Shown here: one piece after another, positions 34,985 to 43,129 of the stretch | How positions within the stretch are numbered: position 1 is the first letter of the stretch | Layout: every line of letters begins with the position of its first letter | Source of the DNA: UBA4582 sp047630175 | GTDB lineage: Bacteria > Pseudomonadota > Gammaproteobacteria > Pseudomonadales > Azotimanducaceae | Reading direction: 5' to 3' | Length of the DNA stretch: 64,000 nucleotides | Assembly: GCA_047630175.1 (NCBI GenBank) | Contig: JBLHVI010000006.1 | Coordinates: 1-64,000 of the forward strand | Made by a program: the position numbers and the translations under genes | Notes under the pieces: model-generated | Told to the model about the DNA's origin: nothing | Seen by the model: the letters and a program-made list of their open reading frames with translations, nothing else | The model's database searches: none

Positions 34985-37900
34985 ATGGGGCAAGAACATA
35001 CCTCTGTTGACCAGCTTTACCTGAACGCCGAAGATCTTGCGCAGGACTTTTCGTTATTTCCTCGGCGCCAACCAGCATCAGTGATTAAGGGTCTGCTGAC
35101 TGACAAGCAGATTATGAACCGGGTAGAGCAATTAAAAGGTATGGAGGTTGATGAGTACATCGCGGCCTCTGTAGCGCCGACGGAAGAATCAACGAGACCT
35201 GGCGCAAAGGACGTCGTTGCTGCATTAAATGTGCCTGTCACGAATGTCATAGAGAAGGGACCGTTTTATTGCGCCGTGCTTGCGTTTAATTTTGACGGTA
35301 CGACCCGTAAGGTCGGTCTCCTTGCTCAAAATCGTGCTCACGCTTCGGGTGTTTGGGGTCCGGAGCATCACGAATTGGCGTCAAAAATGGCCGGTGAATT
35401 TGCGGCGCGCTCGATGCCAATCGTCACTTTTATGGATACCCCTGGTGCAGATCCTTATGAAGCTGCGAACGCAAACAATCAGGCCCATTCTATATCCCGA
35501 TTGATTGCTGAATTATGTAATGTTGATGTTCCAACCTTAGGAATCATTATAGGCCAAGGTTATTCTGGCGGTGCGATACCGTTGGCTGCCAGCAACTTGC
35601 TGTTGTCTGTCAGAACTGGCGTGTTCAACACCATTCACCCTAAATCGCTGGCGAATTTGGTGCGGCGCTACAATCTGTCATGGCAGGAGTGCGCGCAGTT
35701 TGTTGGCGTGTCTTCGTATGAGCTGTATATGCAAGGCAATATTGACGGGGTCATCGATTACGACCCTGGTGAAGAAGACACCATTGGTAATCTGCGGGAT
35801 GTCATCGTTCAGGGAATTATGTCGATTGAGGACGTGGCGCGCGATTTTGTCGGTGAGCATCCGGAAATATTCGAGCACTATCATCGCAACGTTCAGCGCT
35901 ATTTAAACCCCTCGGAATATTTGTCAGCACTGAACACCAGTTCAACACTCAAGCTGCGCGTGTCGCCGACGGAATACCCGAACATCTTCGGTACCGCGCT
36001 TCGTTACTTGCGTTATTTAAGTTTGCGTAACCGTATTAAAAGCACCACAACCACTCAGTACGGTCGTCTTGCGGATGCGAAAATACCCGAGGGTGAACTG
36101 GCGCAGCGTCAACATCGGGAACGGCGGGCTGCGTTTCTCGGTTGGCTGCAGGATCCAGATAAAATACTGTACGAGGACGTTCTCAGTAAAGCTTGGAAAA
36201 ACTACACGGATAAAAAAGCCGTCGTTGGCGATGAACGCGGCCGTTTCGCGCAGCTTATTTTTGGTGAGCCGACGCGTAATTACCGCGATGCTAAGCGTGA
36301 TTTGTGTCTGGTGACAGGGCTGCATTTATACAACCGCTGGAAAGCTAGCGCCAAAGATAACCTGACCGCGTTGATACATCACAGCAACAACGCTGAGGCC
36401 AATGATTATCTTCTGCGTGCCCGCGAAATAAAGGATGTCAAAGGCCTGCTTGGTGCCATGTCAGATACCGACAACGTATTCGTTGGGTACCTGAAAAGTA
36501 AATTTAGTTTTGAAGGTAAAAAACTCTTTGGTCTTGACTACATAGAGGGCAAGACCGCCGATTTCCTTGTTGGTCAGTTAGTCGCGGAGCTAAACCTGAT
36601 ACTTGAGGGCGATTCTCTTTATGACCAGGATAAGTTGGCCGGCGAAAACTTGTCTGATTACACGCGAAAACTACTCGAGGCTGACGAAAGCGTTTCACTG
36701 CAGTTAAATCGCCGGTTGTTGGAAGACAGTCTCTGGTCGTACATCGAACGTAAGTCACAGCAAACAGTCCTCGCCAGTGAGCAAGACAGGTCCTTGCTCG
36801 AAGTCGTCCTTGACGAAGACATTCGCGAAGACTTTGTGCTCGAGTGTCAAAACCTAATTGTATTCAGTGTGCTGTACGACAACTTGATTAGTGATTTAGT
36901 GTCGGTTGCTCGTCAGGCGCACGAGTCTCGCGCACTTCCCGCCGAATTTATTCAGCAACTCATTGATAAAACAGTGGCCGAAGTTAGCGAGCTAGACATA
37001 TACGCCGGACAAACGAAAGAGGAAATCAGCAAGGGCTTCGCAGCTTGGATTGGTGACTTAGCATCGCACTCACGTTGCGGTACATTCCTTAAATCAGTCG
37101 AGGAATGGATACGCGTCGTGCACAAGGATAAGTCTGACACGTTGTTTGTTGTTGTTAGTTTCTTTTTTGAGAAGCTACTACCTGAGTTTTTCGCAACCCG
37201 TGTAGGCAGTAAGCGTTATGAGGGAAAGATAGAGCCGGTACGTATCGGTCGCCGCAAGGATTTTTGGAATCGGCTAAACATTGCCTATCGCGATTTGCTG
37301 TTTCATGAGCAGCTGACGCGAGAGAAACGCTCCGGCCGCACAACCTACGAAACAATTGTCGAGCGATACGTGAAGAATTTCAAGGAGCTAAACGCCACGT
37401 TGATGTCGGCGAACCCTGTTGCATTCCCAACCTTCCGGCCATCTATTGAAGCGGCACTAAAGAACAATATCAGGCCATCAGGTTTAATCACTGGTATCGG
37501 TGACTTCACCACAGACACCGGCTGTTACCGCGCTGGGTTGGTCATGTCGAACGTTGCGTTTCAGGCGGGTAGCATCGATAACTCAGACTGCGTACGTTTT
37601 TGTAAACTGCTGGTGGAATGCGCTGTCGAACGTCTGCCGGTTATCTGCTTTATATCATCGGGCGGTATGCAAACTAAGGAAGGTGCAGCTGCACTGTTCA
37701 CCATGGCGGTGGTCAATGACCGCATAACGCGGTTTGTACGCGACAATGACCTACCCATTATAATGTTCGGGTTTGGTGATTGTACTGGCGGCGCGCAGGC
37801 GAGTTTTGTCACGCATCCGTTGGTGCAGAGTTACTACTTTACCGGCACCAGCATGCCATTTGCGGGTCAGACCGTTGTGGAGCGTAACTTACCCTACAAC

Positions 37901-39892
37901 TGTATGCTGAGTAATTATCTGTCTGTTAATCCCGGTGCCATGCGCGGCCTCGTCAAGCACCCGTTTTCTGAAGATATCGACCGTGAGCTACGACGCGTTG
38001 ATCCGGCTATTCCACTGCCGACTGAAACGGTTGAGCAGGTTGTTGACAGAATTATGTCGGGCACCCTGAAGGCGTCTGAGCCTTTAGTCGTCAAGCGCCA
38101 GACTTCAGAAGCAGAGTTGATTCGGCCGATTAAACGTGTCCTAGTTCACGCCCGTGGTTGTACTGCTGTAAAGCTTGTGACCAAAGCGATTGATGCTGGC
38201 TACGAAGTTGTGCTTGTTCAATCAGACCCCGACATGGATTCTGTGCCAGCCGATATGGTGCGCGCCGACGCGCGCCACAGACTGGTATGTATCGGTGGCA
38301 ATACGTCTGATGAAAGCTATCTCAACGCATTGAGTGTGCTAAGTATTGCTGCGATTGAAGGCGTTGACTCACTGCACCCTGGTATCGGGTTTCTGTCAGA
38401 AGATCCTAACTTCGCTAAGCTGGTGCGGGAACGGTCTATCAATTTCATTGGACCCAGTGTCGCCAGCATGGAAACCATGGGCAACAAGTCCAACGCGATC
38501 AACACCACTCAGAGTATTGATGTACCGGTTGTGCCAGGCAGTCATGGCATTGTTGGTACCTCTGCTAGTGCAGCCGAAATTGCTGAGCAAGTTGGGTATC
38601 CTGTGTTGCTCAAGGCAGTGCATGGCGGTGGCGGTAAAGGTATTCAGGTAGTGCGACGTGCTGAGCAGCTGCATGGTCTGTTCCATCAAGTGACTAGCGA
38701 GGCTCGCGGGGCCTTCGGTAATGGTGACCTTTACATTGAAAAGTTTGTTACCTCCTTGCGCCATATCGAGGCTCAAATTCTGCGTGATACGCATGGCAAT
38801 ACCCGGGTTATTGGCCTGCGCGACTGCAGCGTACAGCGTAACAATCAAAAGCTGATGGAAGAGTCTGGCTCAACTATGCTGCCGGCTCATCTGAAAAAAC
38901 TCGTGCTTGAGTACGCTAACAAGATCGCTGATGCGGTTAACTACATAGGGGCAGGCACGGTCGAGTTTATTTATGACGTGCCAAACGATTCGGTTTATTT
39001 CATGGAGATGAACACCCGTTTGCAGGTTGAGCATCCCGTCACAGAAATGGTAACCGGGGTTGATATCGTCAAGACTCAGTTCAAGATTGCCTCTGGCGAG
39101 TCTATCGAAGACCTGCAATTTCCGGAGACCGGTTATGCCTTGGAAGTGCGAGTTAATGCCGAGAAAGCTGTGCTGGATGCCGAGGGGAATGTGTCCTTTG
39201 CACCGACGCCAGGAGAGATAACCTTTTGCGAGTTACCACAAGAGCCGCATATTCAGCTGATTTCTATGGCAGGGACTGGCAAGGTCGTGTCACCTTTCTA
39301 TGACAGCCTTATTATTCAGATTATTTGTCATGGTAACGATCGAAACGACGCAGTGACGAAGATGCTGGCCTACCTGCAGCGCGTAACCATTCATGGTATT
39401 AGCACAAATATTAGTTTGATTAAGCGCATTCTGGTCGACAAGGTTTTCCTTGACGGAATCTACGACACCACCTTTCTGCCGGAATTTCTGCAGCGTACGG
39501 ATATGAAAGCCTTAATTGCTGAGGTTGAAGAAGCTTCAGGCACGCAAGGGCTGGGTATTGATCTTGAGATGCTCAAGATTGAAGGCAGTGATGAGCTAAA
39601 AGTGTTGTCACCTTCCACCGGTATTTTCTATCGTACGCCATCACCGACAGAGCCTGATTTTGTGTTAGTTGGTGATGTTGTTGCGGCTGAGCATACCCTG
39701 TGTCAGCTAGAAGCAATGAAGATGTTTACGCCGGTTAATTTGAACACTTTCTCCAGCGACAAAGGCGAAGTGTACGAGACCGGGATTAAATACGAAATCA
39801 TCCGCATTAACATTGCCAGTGGCCAACAAGTCAACGAGGGGGATTTGTTGTTCGTCATCAAGCCTCTAAAGAACGAGCAGCAGGCGGTCTAG
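34985..39892 (+). CDS. Single-chain acyl-CoA carboxylase (CT-alpha, CT-beta, biotin carboxylase, BCCP)
   Basis: A 1635-residue fusion. Residues about 75-300 resemble the alpha carboxyltransferase AccA (PIVTFMDTPGADPYEA, IGQGYSGGAIPLA). A mainly helical 500-residue region without recognised motifs follows. Residues about 830-980 resemble the beta carboxyltransferase AccD (VICFISSGGMQTKEGAAAL, GDCTGGAQASF, FAGQTVVE), without a visible zinc ribbon. Residues about 1048-1500 are biotin carboxylase (ATP-grasp GGGGKGIQV near 1213, EHPVTEMVTGVD, RLQVEHP). A BCCP/biotinyl domain ends the chain with EAMKM, biotin on K1579. It should carboxylate acetyl-CoA or another acyl-CoA. It is unlike the usual four-gene AccABCD and has reversed CT order. 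Confidence 0.88.
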   Translation: MGQEHTSVDQLYLNAEDLAQDFSLFPRRQPASVIKGLLTDKQIMNRVEQLKGMEVDEYIAASVAPTEESTRPGAKDVVAALNVPVTNVIEKGPFYCAVLAFNFDGTTRKVGLLAQNRAHASGVWGPEHHELASKMAGEFAARSMPIVTFMDTPGADPYEAANANNQAHSISRLIAELCNVDVPTLGIIIGQGYSGGAIPLAASNLLLSVRTGVFNTIHPKSLANLVRRYNLSWQECAQFVGVSSYELYMQGNIDGVIDYDPGEEDTIGNLRDVIVQGIMSIEDVARDFVGEHPEIFEHYHRNVQRYLNPSEYLSALNTSSTLKLRVSPTEYPNIFGTALRYLRYLSLRNRIKSTTTTQYGRLADAKIPEGELAQRQHRERRAAFLGWLQDPDKILYEDVLSKAWKNYTDKKAVVGDERGRFAQLIFGEPTRNYRDAKRDLCLVTGLHLYNRWKASAKDNLTALIHHSNNAEANDYLLRAREIKDVKGLLGAMSDTDNVFVGYLKSKFSFEGKKLFGLDYIEGKTADFLVGQLVAELNLILEGDSLYDQDKLAGENLSDYTRKLLEADESVSLQLNRRLLEDSLWSYIERKSQQTVLASEQDRSLLEVVLDEDIREDFVLECQNLIVFSVLYDNLISDLVSVARQAHESRALPAEFIQQLIDKTVAEVSELDIYAGQTKEEISKGFAAWIGDLASHSRCGTFLKSVEEWIRVVHKDKSDTLFVVVSFFFEKLLPEFFATRVGSKRYEGKIEPVRIGRRKDFWNRLNIAYRDLLFHEQLTREKRSGRTTYETIVERYVKNFKELNATLMSANPVAFPTFRPSIEAALKNNIRPSGLITGIGDFTTDTGCYRAGLVMSNVAFQAGSIDNSDCVRFCKLLVECAVERLPVICFISSGGMQTKEGAAALFTMAVVNDRITRFVRDNDLPIIMFGFGDCTGGAQASFVTHPLVQSYYFTGTSMPFAGQTVVERNLPYNCMLSNYLSVNPGAMRGLVKHPFSEDIDRELRRVDPAIPLPTETVEQVVDRIMSGTLKASEPLVVKRQTSEAELIRPIKRVLVHARGCTAVKLVTKAIDAGYEVVLVQSDPDMDSVPADMVRADARHRLVCIGGNTSDESYLNALSVLSIAAIEGVDSLHPGIGFLSEDPNFAKLVRERSINFIGPSVASMETMGNKSNAINTTQSIDVPVVPGSHGIVGTSASAAEIAEQVGYPVLLKAVHGGGGKGIQVVRRAEQLHGLFHQVTSEARGAFGNGDLYIEKFVTSLRHIEAQILRDTHGNTRVIGLRDCSVQRNNQKLMEESGSTMLPAHLKKLVLEYANKIADAVNYIGAGTVEFIYDVPNDSVYFMEMNTRLQVEHPVTEMVTGVDIVKTQFKIASGESIEDLQFPETGYALEVRVNAEKAVLDAEGNVSFAPTPGEITFCELPQEPHIQLISMAGTGKVVSPFYDSLIIQIICHGNDRNDAVTKMLAYLQRVTIHGISTNISLIKRILVDKVFLDGIYDTTFLPEFLQRTDMKALIAEVEEASGTQGLGIDLEMLKIEGSDELKVLSPSTGIFYRTPSPTEPDFVLVGDVVAAEHTLCQLEAMKMFTPVNLNTFSSDKGEVYETGIKYEIIRINIASGQQVNEGDLLFVIKPLKNEQQAV

Positions 39893-39928
39893 CGATTCAC
39901 TGATAGCGCAGGTGATGAGCCACATGAG

Positions 39929-39951
39929 CCGGTGCAATGAACTTGCATCGG
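39929..39951 (+). terminator. Hairpin after the carboxylase gene
   Basis: CCG-g-TGCAA / TTGCA-t-CGG folds around a TGAAC loop, 37 bases after the stop. It is followed by TTCTG only, so it is a weak terminator candidate. Confidence 0.3.
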
Positions 39952-40065
39952 TTCTGCCGGCTGACTTGAGGCGCACGTTCGCGCGGCGCATCTATGCTAG
40001 ATGTTGCTGTGTAAAATGTCCCCAGGTTAGATGCAGAGTAGTAGGTGCCCAGCAAGCTGGTCTTG

Positions 40066-40794
40066 TCACAGTAACGCGCTGATCCCCGCACCTATATAGA
40101 CGACCCCGATAAGCAGAATCACATAGCGCCCCGTGCGTTTGAATTTTGCATCATTGATGCGCATAACAACGTGACTCGCCAGCCAGTTACCCATTACAGC
40201 CGCGACAACGACGCAGGCGTATACTTCCAGCGGTAGCGCCAGTCCAAGTTTGAGTACGAGTGCGTAATAACCGCATTTAATGAGGTGGCCCAGAGTCTGC
40301 GTAATGGCTTTAGTGCCGAGTATTTGTTGGCGGCTCAGTGTGCTGTTTACGTAAAACATATCCAGCACCGGCCCCGACGCACCCGCCAGCATTTGTACCC
40401 CCGTGACGAGTAAACCGCACGCTAAGGCGATACCCGGTCGACTGACGTCAAGGTTCATTTTGGCGGGTAATCCAATTGATAAGAACGGCAAGCCGCCGAT
40501 AAGTAAAAAGACCATGGCGATATCAGGCACAAAACTGACCCAGCTAAACAAGCCAAGTATCGCCAGCGCGCCGATGCTATAAGGCAGCAATATTGACCAG
40601 CAGATGTGCTGCCGGTATAACCAGACACGACTGCCATTAGACACCGTTTGGGCAACACCGTGCAGTACCATGGCTGCGGGTATCGACAGCAACAAGCTGA
40701 ATATGCCCATCAGAATCATACCGCCTGCCATGCTCAGGATGCCCGAAACTAAGCTGGTGGCGAGCGTTGCAGTGATAAGCATCAGGTACACCAT
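40066..40794 (-). CDS. Sulfite exporter TauE/SafE (TSUP) family membrane protein
   Basis: A 242-residue integral membrane protein with about seven or eight helices. The first repeat has SLVSGILSMAGGMILMG, the glycine-rich TSUP opening. The second half has GLLVTGVQMLAGASGPVLDMFYV and ILGTKAITQTLGH, the mirrored half of the fold. TSUP proteins export or import small sulfur or organic anions. It is divergent from a LysR gene 96 bases away with a T-N11-A operator between, so its expression is probably controlled by that regulator. The substrate is unknown. Confidence 0.87.
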   Translation of the reverse strand: MVYLMLITATLATSLVSGILSMAGGMILMGIFSLLLSIPAAMVLHGVAQTVSNGSRVWLYRQHICWSILLPYSIGALAILGLFSWVSFVPDIAMVFLLIGGLPFLSIGLPAKMNLDVSRPGIALACGLLVTGVQMLAGASGPVLDMFYVNSTLSRQQILGTKAITQTLGHLIKCGYYALVLKLGLALPLEVYACVVVAAVMGNWLASHVVMRINDAKFKRTGRYVILLIGVVYIGAGISALL

Positions 40795-40863
40795 AGACGT
40801 CTCTGTGCACTAGTGGTGTCGAGTCTACGACAGGGCGCATCAGTGACTATAGCGAATAGATGG

Positions 40864-40884
40864 CATATCATATATCCCAATATG
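40864..40884. promoter_or_regulatory. LysR-type operator between TSUP and LysR genes
   Basis: CATAT (40864-40868) and ATATG (40880-40884) form an inverted repeat with exactly the T-N11-A spacing of LysR-type regulators. It lies seven bases before the LysR start, in the divergent region, a position suited to autorepression and control of the exporter. Confidence 0.6.
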
Positions 40885-40890
40885 GAATGA

Positions 40891-41751
40891 ATGAGCGTTA
40901 TGATAGAGAATCTTGAAACACTGCTGGCACTGTCCCGGACAGGTACCATGCTGGAAGCAGCCACAGACCTGCGTATCTCGCAGTCGGCTGTGAGCAAGCG
41001 CTTGGCGACGCTTGAAAAATACTATGATCGCAAGCTAATACAAAAAAAGGGCCGGCGGGTAGAGCTGACACAGCATGGCAAGAAGCTGGTGGACAAGATC
41101 GCGCCGGTGTTGTCAGAGCTGCGTGACATGTTTGTCGAAGATGTTAGTGCGGGTCGCGGAGAACTAACCATCGGTGTTTCTGATGCCATTTTGTCTTCCT
41201 GGGGACCGGGTGTTTTCTTTGCCATCCGACAAGCAATGCCGGGTGTAAATTTTGCTTTCCATACCTATCGTACGCCGGTGGTGCTAGACAGGGTGCGCTC
41301 TGGAGAGTTTATGCTGGGGGTCTGTACTGGGTCTGATAACCTTGACACAGACCTGCAGTCTGAGGTTTTGACGCGTGAAGACATGGTGATTATTCCATCA
41401 GCGTTGGGCCCTCTCGTGTGGCCAAAGCAAGGCGACTTACCCGTTATTACCATTGAGGACTACTCAGGTGCGTGGCGGTCCTTTCGAGACGAGGTCAAAC
41501 GTTTGCGTATTCACCGTGAAGTCGCGCTTGAATCATTCTTCAGTGTTGCCCAGATGGCGCTGGCGGGGTTTGGTCACGGTCTTGTGCCCATAGGCGTTGC
41601 GCGGACACTAAATGTGCCTGAAGCTATTATGCTGAATTTGGGTGATCAAGGTCTGAGCCGGCCGGTGCGATTTGTCGCGCGTAAATCGACCTACTCACTC
41701 CCTATCGTCACCAATTTCTATCAGTTACTGTCTGCTGCGCTATCGAAATAA
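40891..41751 (+). CDS. LysR-family transcriptional regulator
   Basis: A 286-residue regulator. The winged HTH covers about residues 5-65 with NLETLLALSRTGTMLEAATDLRISQSAVSKRLATLEKYY, where the SQSAVSKRL recognition helix is typical. The effector-binding domain follows from about 90 (LTIGVSDAILSSWGPGVFF). It is divergent from the TSUP exporter gene, the standard arrangement for a LysR regulator and its target. The inducer is unknown; a small anion carried by the exporter is a reasonable guess. ATG 40891 was taken; ATG 40900 is possible. Confidence 0.93.
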   Translation: MSVMIENLETLLALSRTGTMLEAATDLRISQSAVSKRLATLEKYYDRKLIQKKGRRVELTQHGKKLVDKIAPVLSELRDMFVEDVSAGRGELTIGVSDAILSSWGPGVFFAIRQAMPGVNFAFHTYRTPVVLDRVRSGEFMLGVCTGSDNLDTDLQSEVLTREDMVIIPSALGPLVWPKQGDLPVITIEDYSGAWRSFRDEVKRLRIHREVALESFFSVAQMALAGFGHGLVPIGVARTLNVPEAIMLNLGDQGLSRPVRFVARKSTYSLPIVTNFYQLLSAALSK

Positions 41752-41752
41752 C

Positions 41753-42964
41753 CTATGATTCTTCCCCTTCATCCATAGGGGTGAGTGACAGACCGGACAA
41801 TCCATCGCTTGGTTTGACGGCGGCAGGGGCCGGTTTTTCTTCCTCAACAAAGAGTTTTTTCTTGACGACCGGTGCTGCTGTTTGCTCTTTTTGCGTGCTT
41901 GGGCGTTCGTCAAGTGTGATCTTCAAGCGCAGGTTATTCTTCGAATCAGCATTCTTGAGGGCTTCCTCGAGGCTGATTTTGCCCTGCTTGTAGAGCTTGA
42001 ACAGCGCCATATCAAAGGTTTGCATGCCTTGCTCTGCGGATTTTTCCATCAGTTCTTTAAGCGAAGAGACATCACCCTTGGAGATTAAATCGGCGGCGCG
42101 TGGCGTGCCGAGCAAGACTTCGATGGCAGCGGCGCGTTTGCCGTCGATTGTGGGGATCAGGCGCTGCGAGATAATACCGCGCATATTTAGCGACAAATCT
42201 TGAAGTAGCTGTTTGTGGCGCTCATCCGGGAAAAAGTTGATGATGCGATCCAGTGCCTGGTTGGCATTGTTAGCATGCAATGTGGACAGGCATAAGTGGC
42301 CGGTCTCGGCAAACGCCAGTGCATGTTCCATGGTCTCTTGATGGCGAATCTCGCCAATGAGTATGACGTCAGGAGCCTGTCGCAGAGTATTGGCCAGGGC
42401 CTCTTGGAATGATTGTGTATCTGCCCCGATCTCGCGCTGATTGACGATACAATTCTTATGCGGGTGGGTGAATTCCACCGGGTCTTCGATGGTTATGATA
42501 TGGCCTTTGGAGTTTTGATTGCGATAGTCGATCAGCGCCGCCAGTGATGTCGACTTACCTGAGCCGGTGCCGCCAACGAACAAAACTAAACCGAGTTTCG
42601 ACATGATAAGTTTAGGTAGAACGGGCGGCAGACCTAGGTCTTTATGATTAGGCAAGGTATTTCCGAGGCGTCTGATAACCATGGAAACTTCATTACGCTG
42701 CTTAAAGATATTGACTCGAAAACGGCCTAGCCCTGACCGTGACATCGCCAAGTTCATTTCGGGGTTCGCCGCAAATTGCTGTCGCTGGGCATCGTTCATG
42801 ATGTCGTGAGCAAGCACTGCGATTTCACCGGGTTTCATAGCGACGTCGGTGAGTTTGTTCAGCGTGCCAAAGAGCTTTGCACTGGGCGGCGCGCCTGTGC
42901 TGTAGTACAGGTCAGAACCCTCTTTCTCGACGAGTATCCTCAGGCAATCCTCAAATCCGATCAT
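41753..42964 (-). CDS. pilU: Type IV pilus retraction ATPase PilU
   Basis: A 403-residue PilT/PilU-family hexameric ATPase that powers pilus retraction at the inner membrane. It has Walker A GGTGSGKST (131-139), the Asp box ITIEDPVEF, Walker B PDVILIGEIRHQETM, and the His box TGHLCLSTLHANN. The PilU-like wording ALAFAETGHLCLSTLHANNANQALDRIINFFP and the long charged C-terminal tail (about 350-403, rich in Lys, Glu and Pro) favour PilU over PilT. No pilT gene is visible beside it within the window. It is separate from the purM fusion gene upstream, with 165 bases between. Confidence 0.92.
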   Translation of the reverse strand: MIGFEDCLRILVEKEGSDLYYSTGAPPSAKLFGTLNKLTDVAMKPGEIAVLAHDIMNDAQRQQFAANPEMNLAMSRSGLGRFRVNIFKQRNEVSMVIRRLGNTLPNHKDLGLPPVLPKLIMSKLGLVLFVGGTGSGKSTSLAALIDYRNQNSKGHIITIEDPVEFTHPHKNCIVNQREIGADTQSFQEALANTLRQAPDVILIGEIRHQETMEHALAFAETGHLCLSTLHANNANQALDRIINFFPDERHKQLLQDLSLNMRGIISQRLIPTIDGKRAAAIEVLLGTPRAADLISKGDVSSLKELMEKSAEQGMQTFDMALFKLYKQGKISLEEALKNADSKNNLRLKITLDERPSTQKEQTAAPVVKKKLFVEEEKPAPAAVKPSDGLSGLSLTPMDEGEES

Positions 42965-43129
42965 TATCTCACCTTTCCTAAATATAACGCGCTAAACACC
43001 GAGAGCTGAGTAACAGATAGGTGATTTGTTGTCGCCAATCACTGCCACTAACAGCTAATACCTACAATAAACCAAACAGTTGCTGTGGGCCATGCTGATG
43101 CCTAATTTGCGAAGGCAGGGTAGCGTGTC

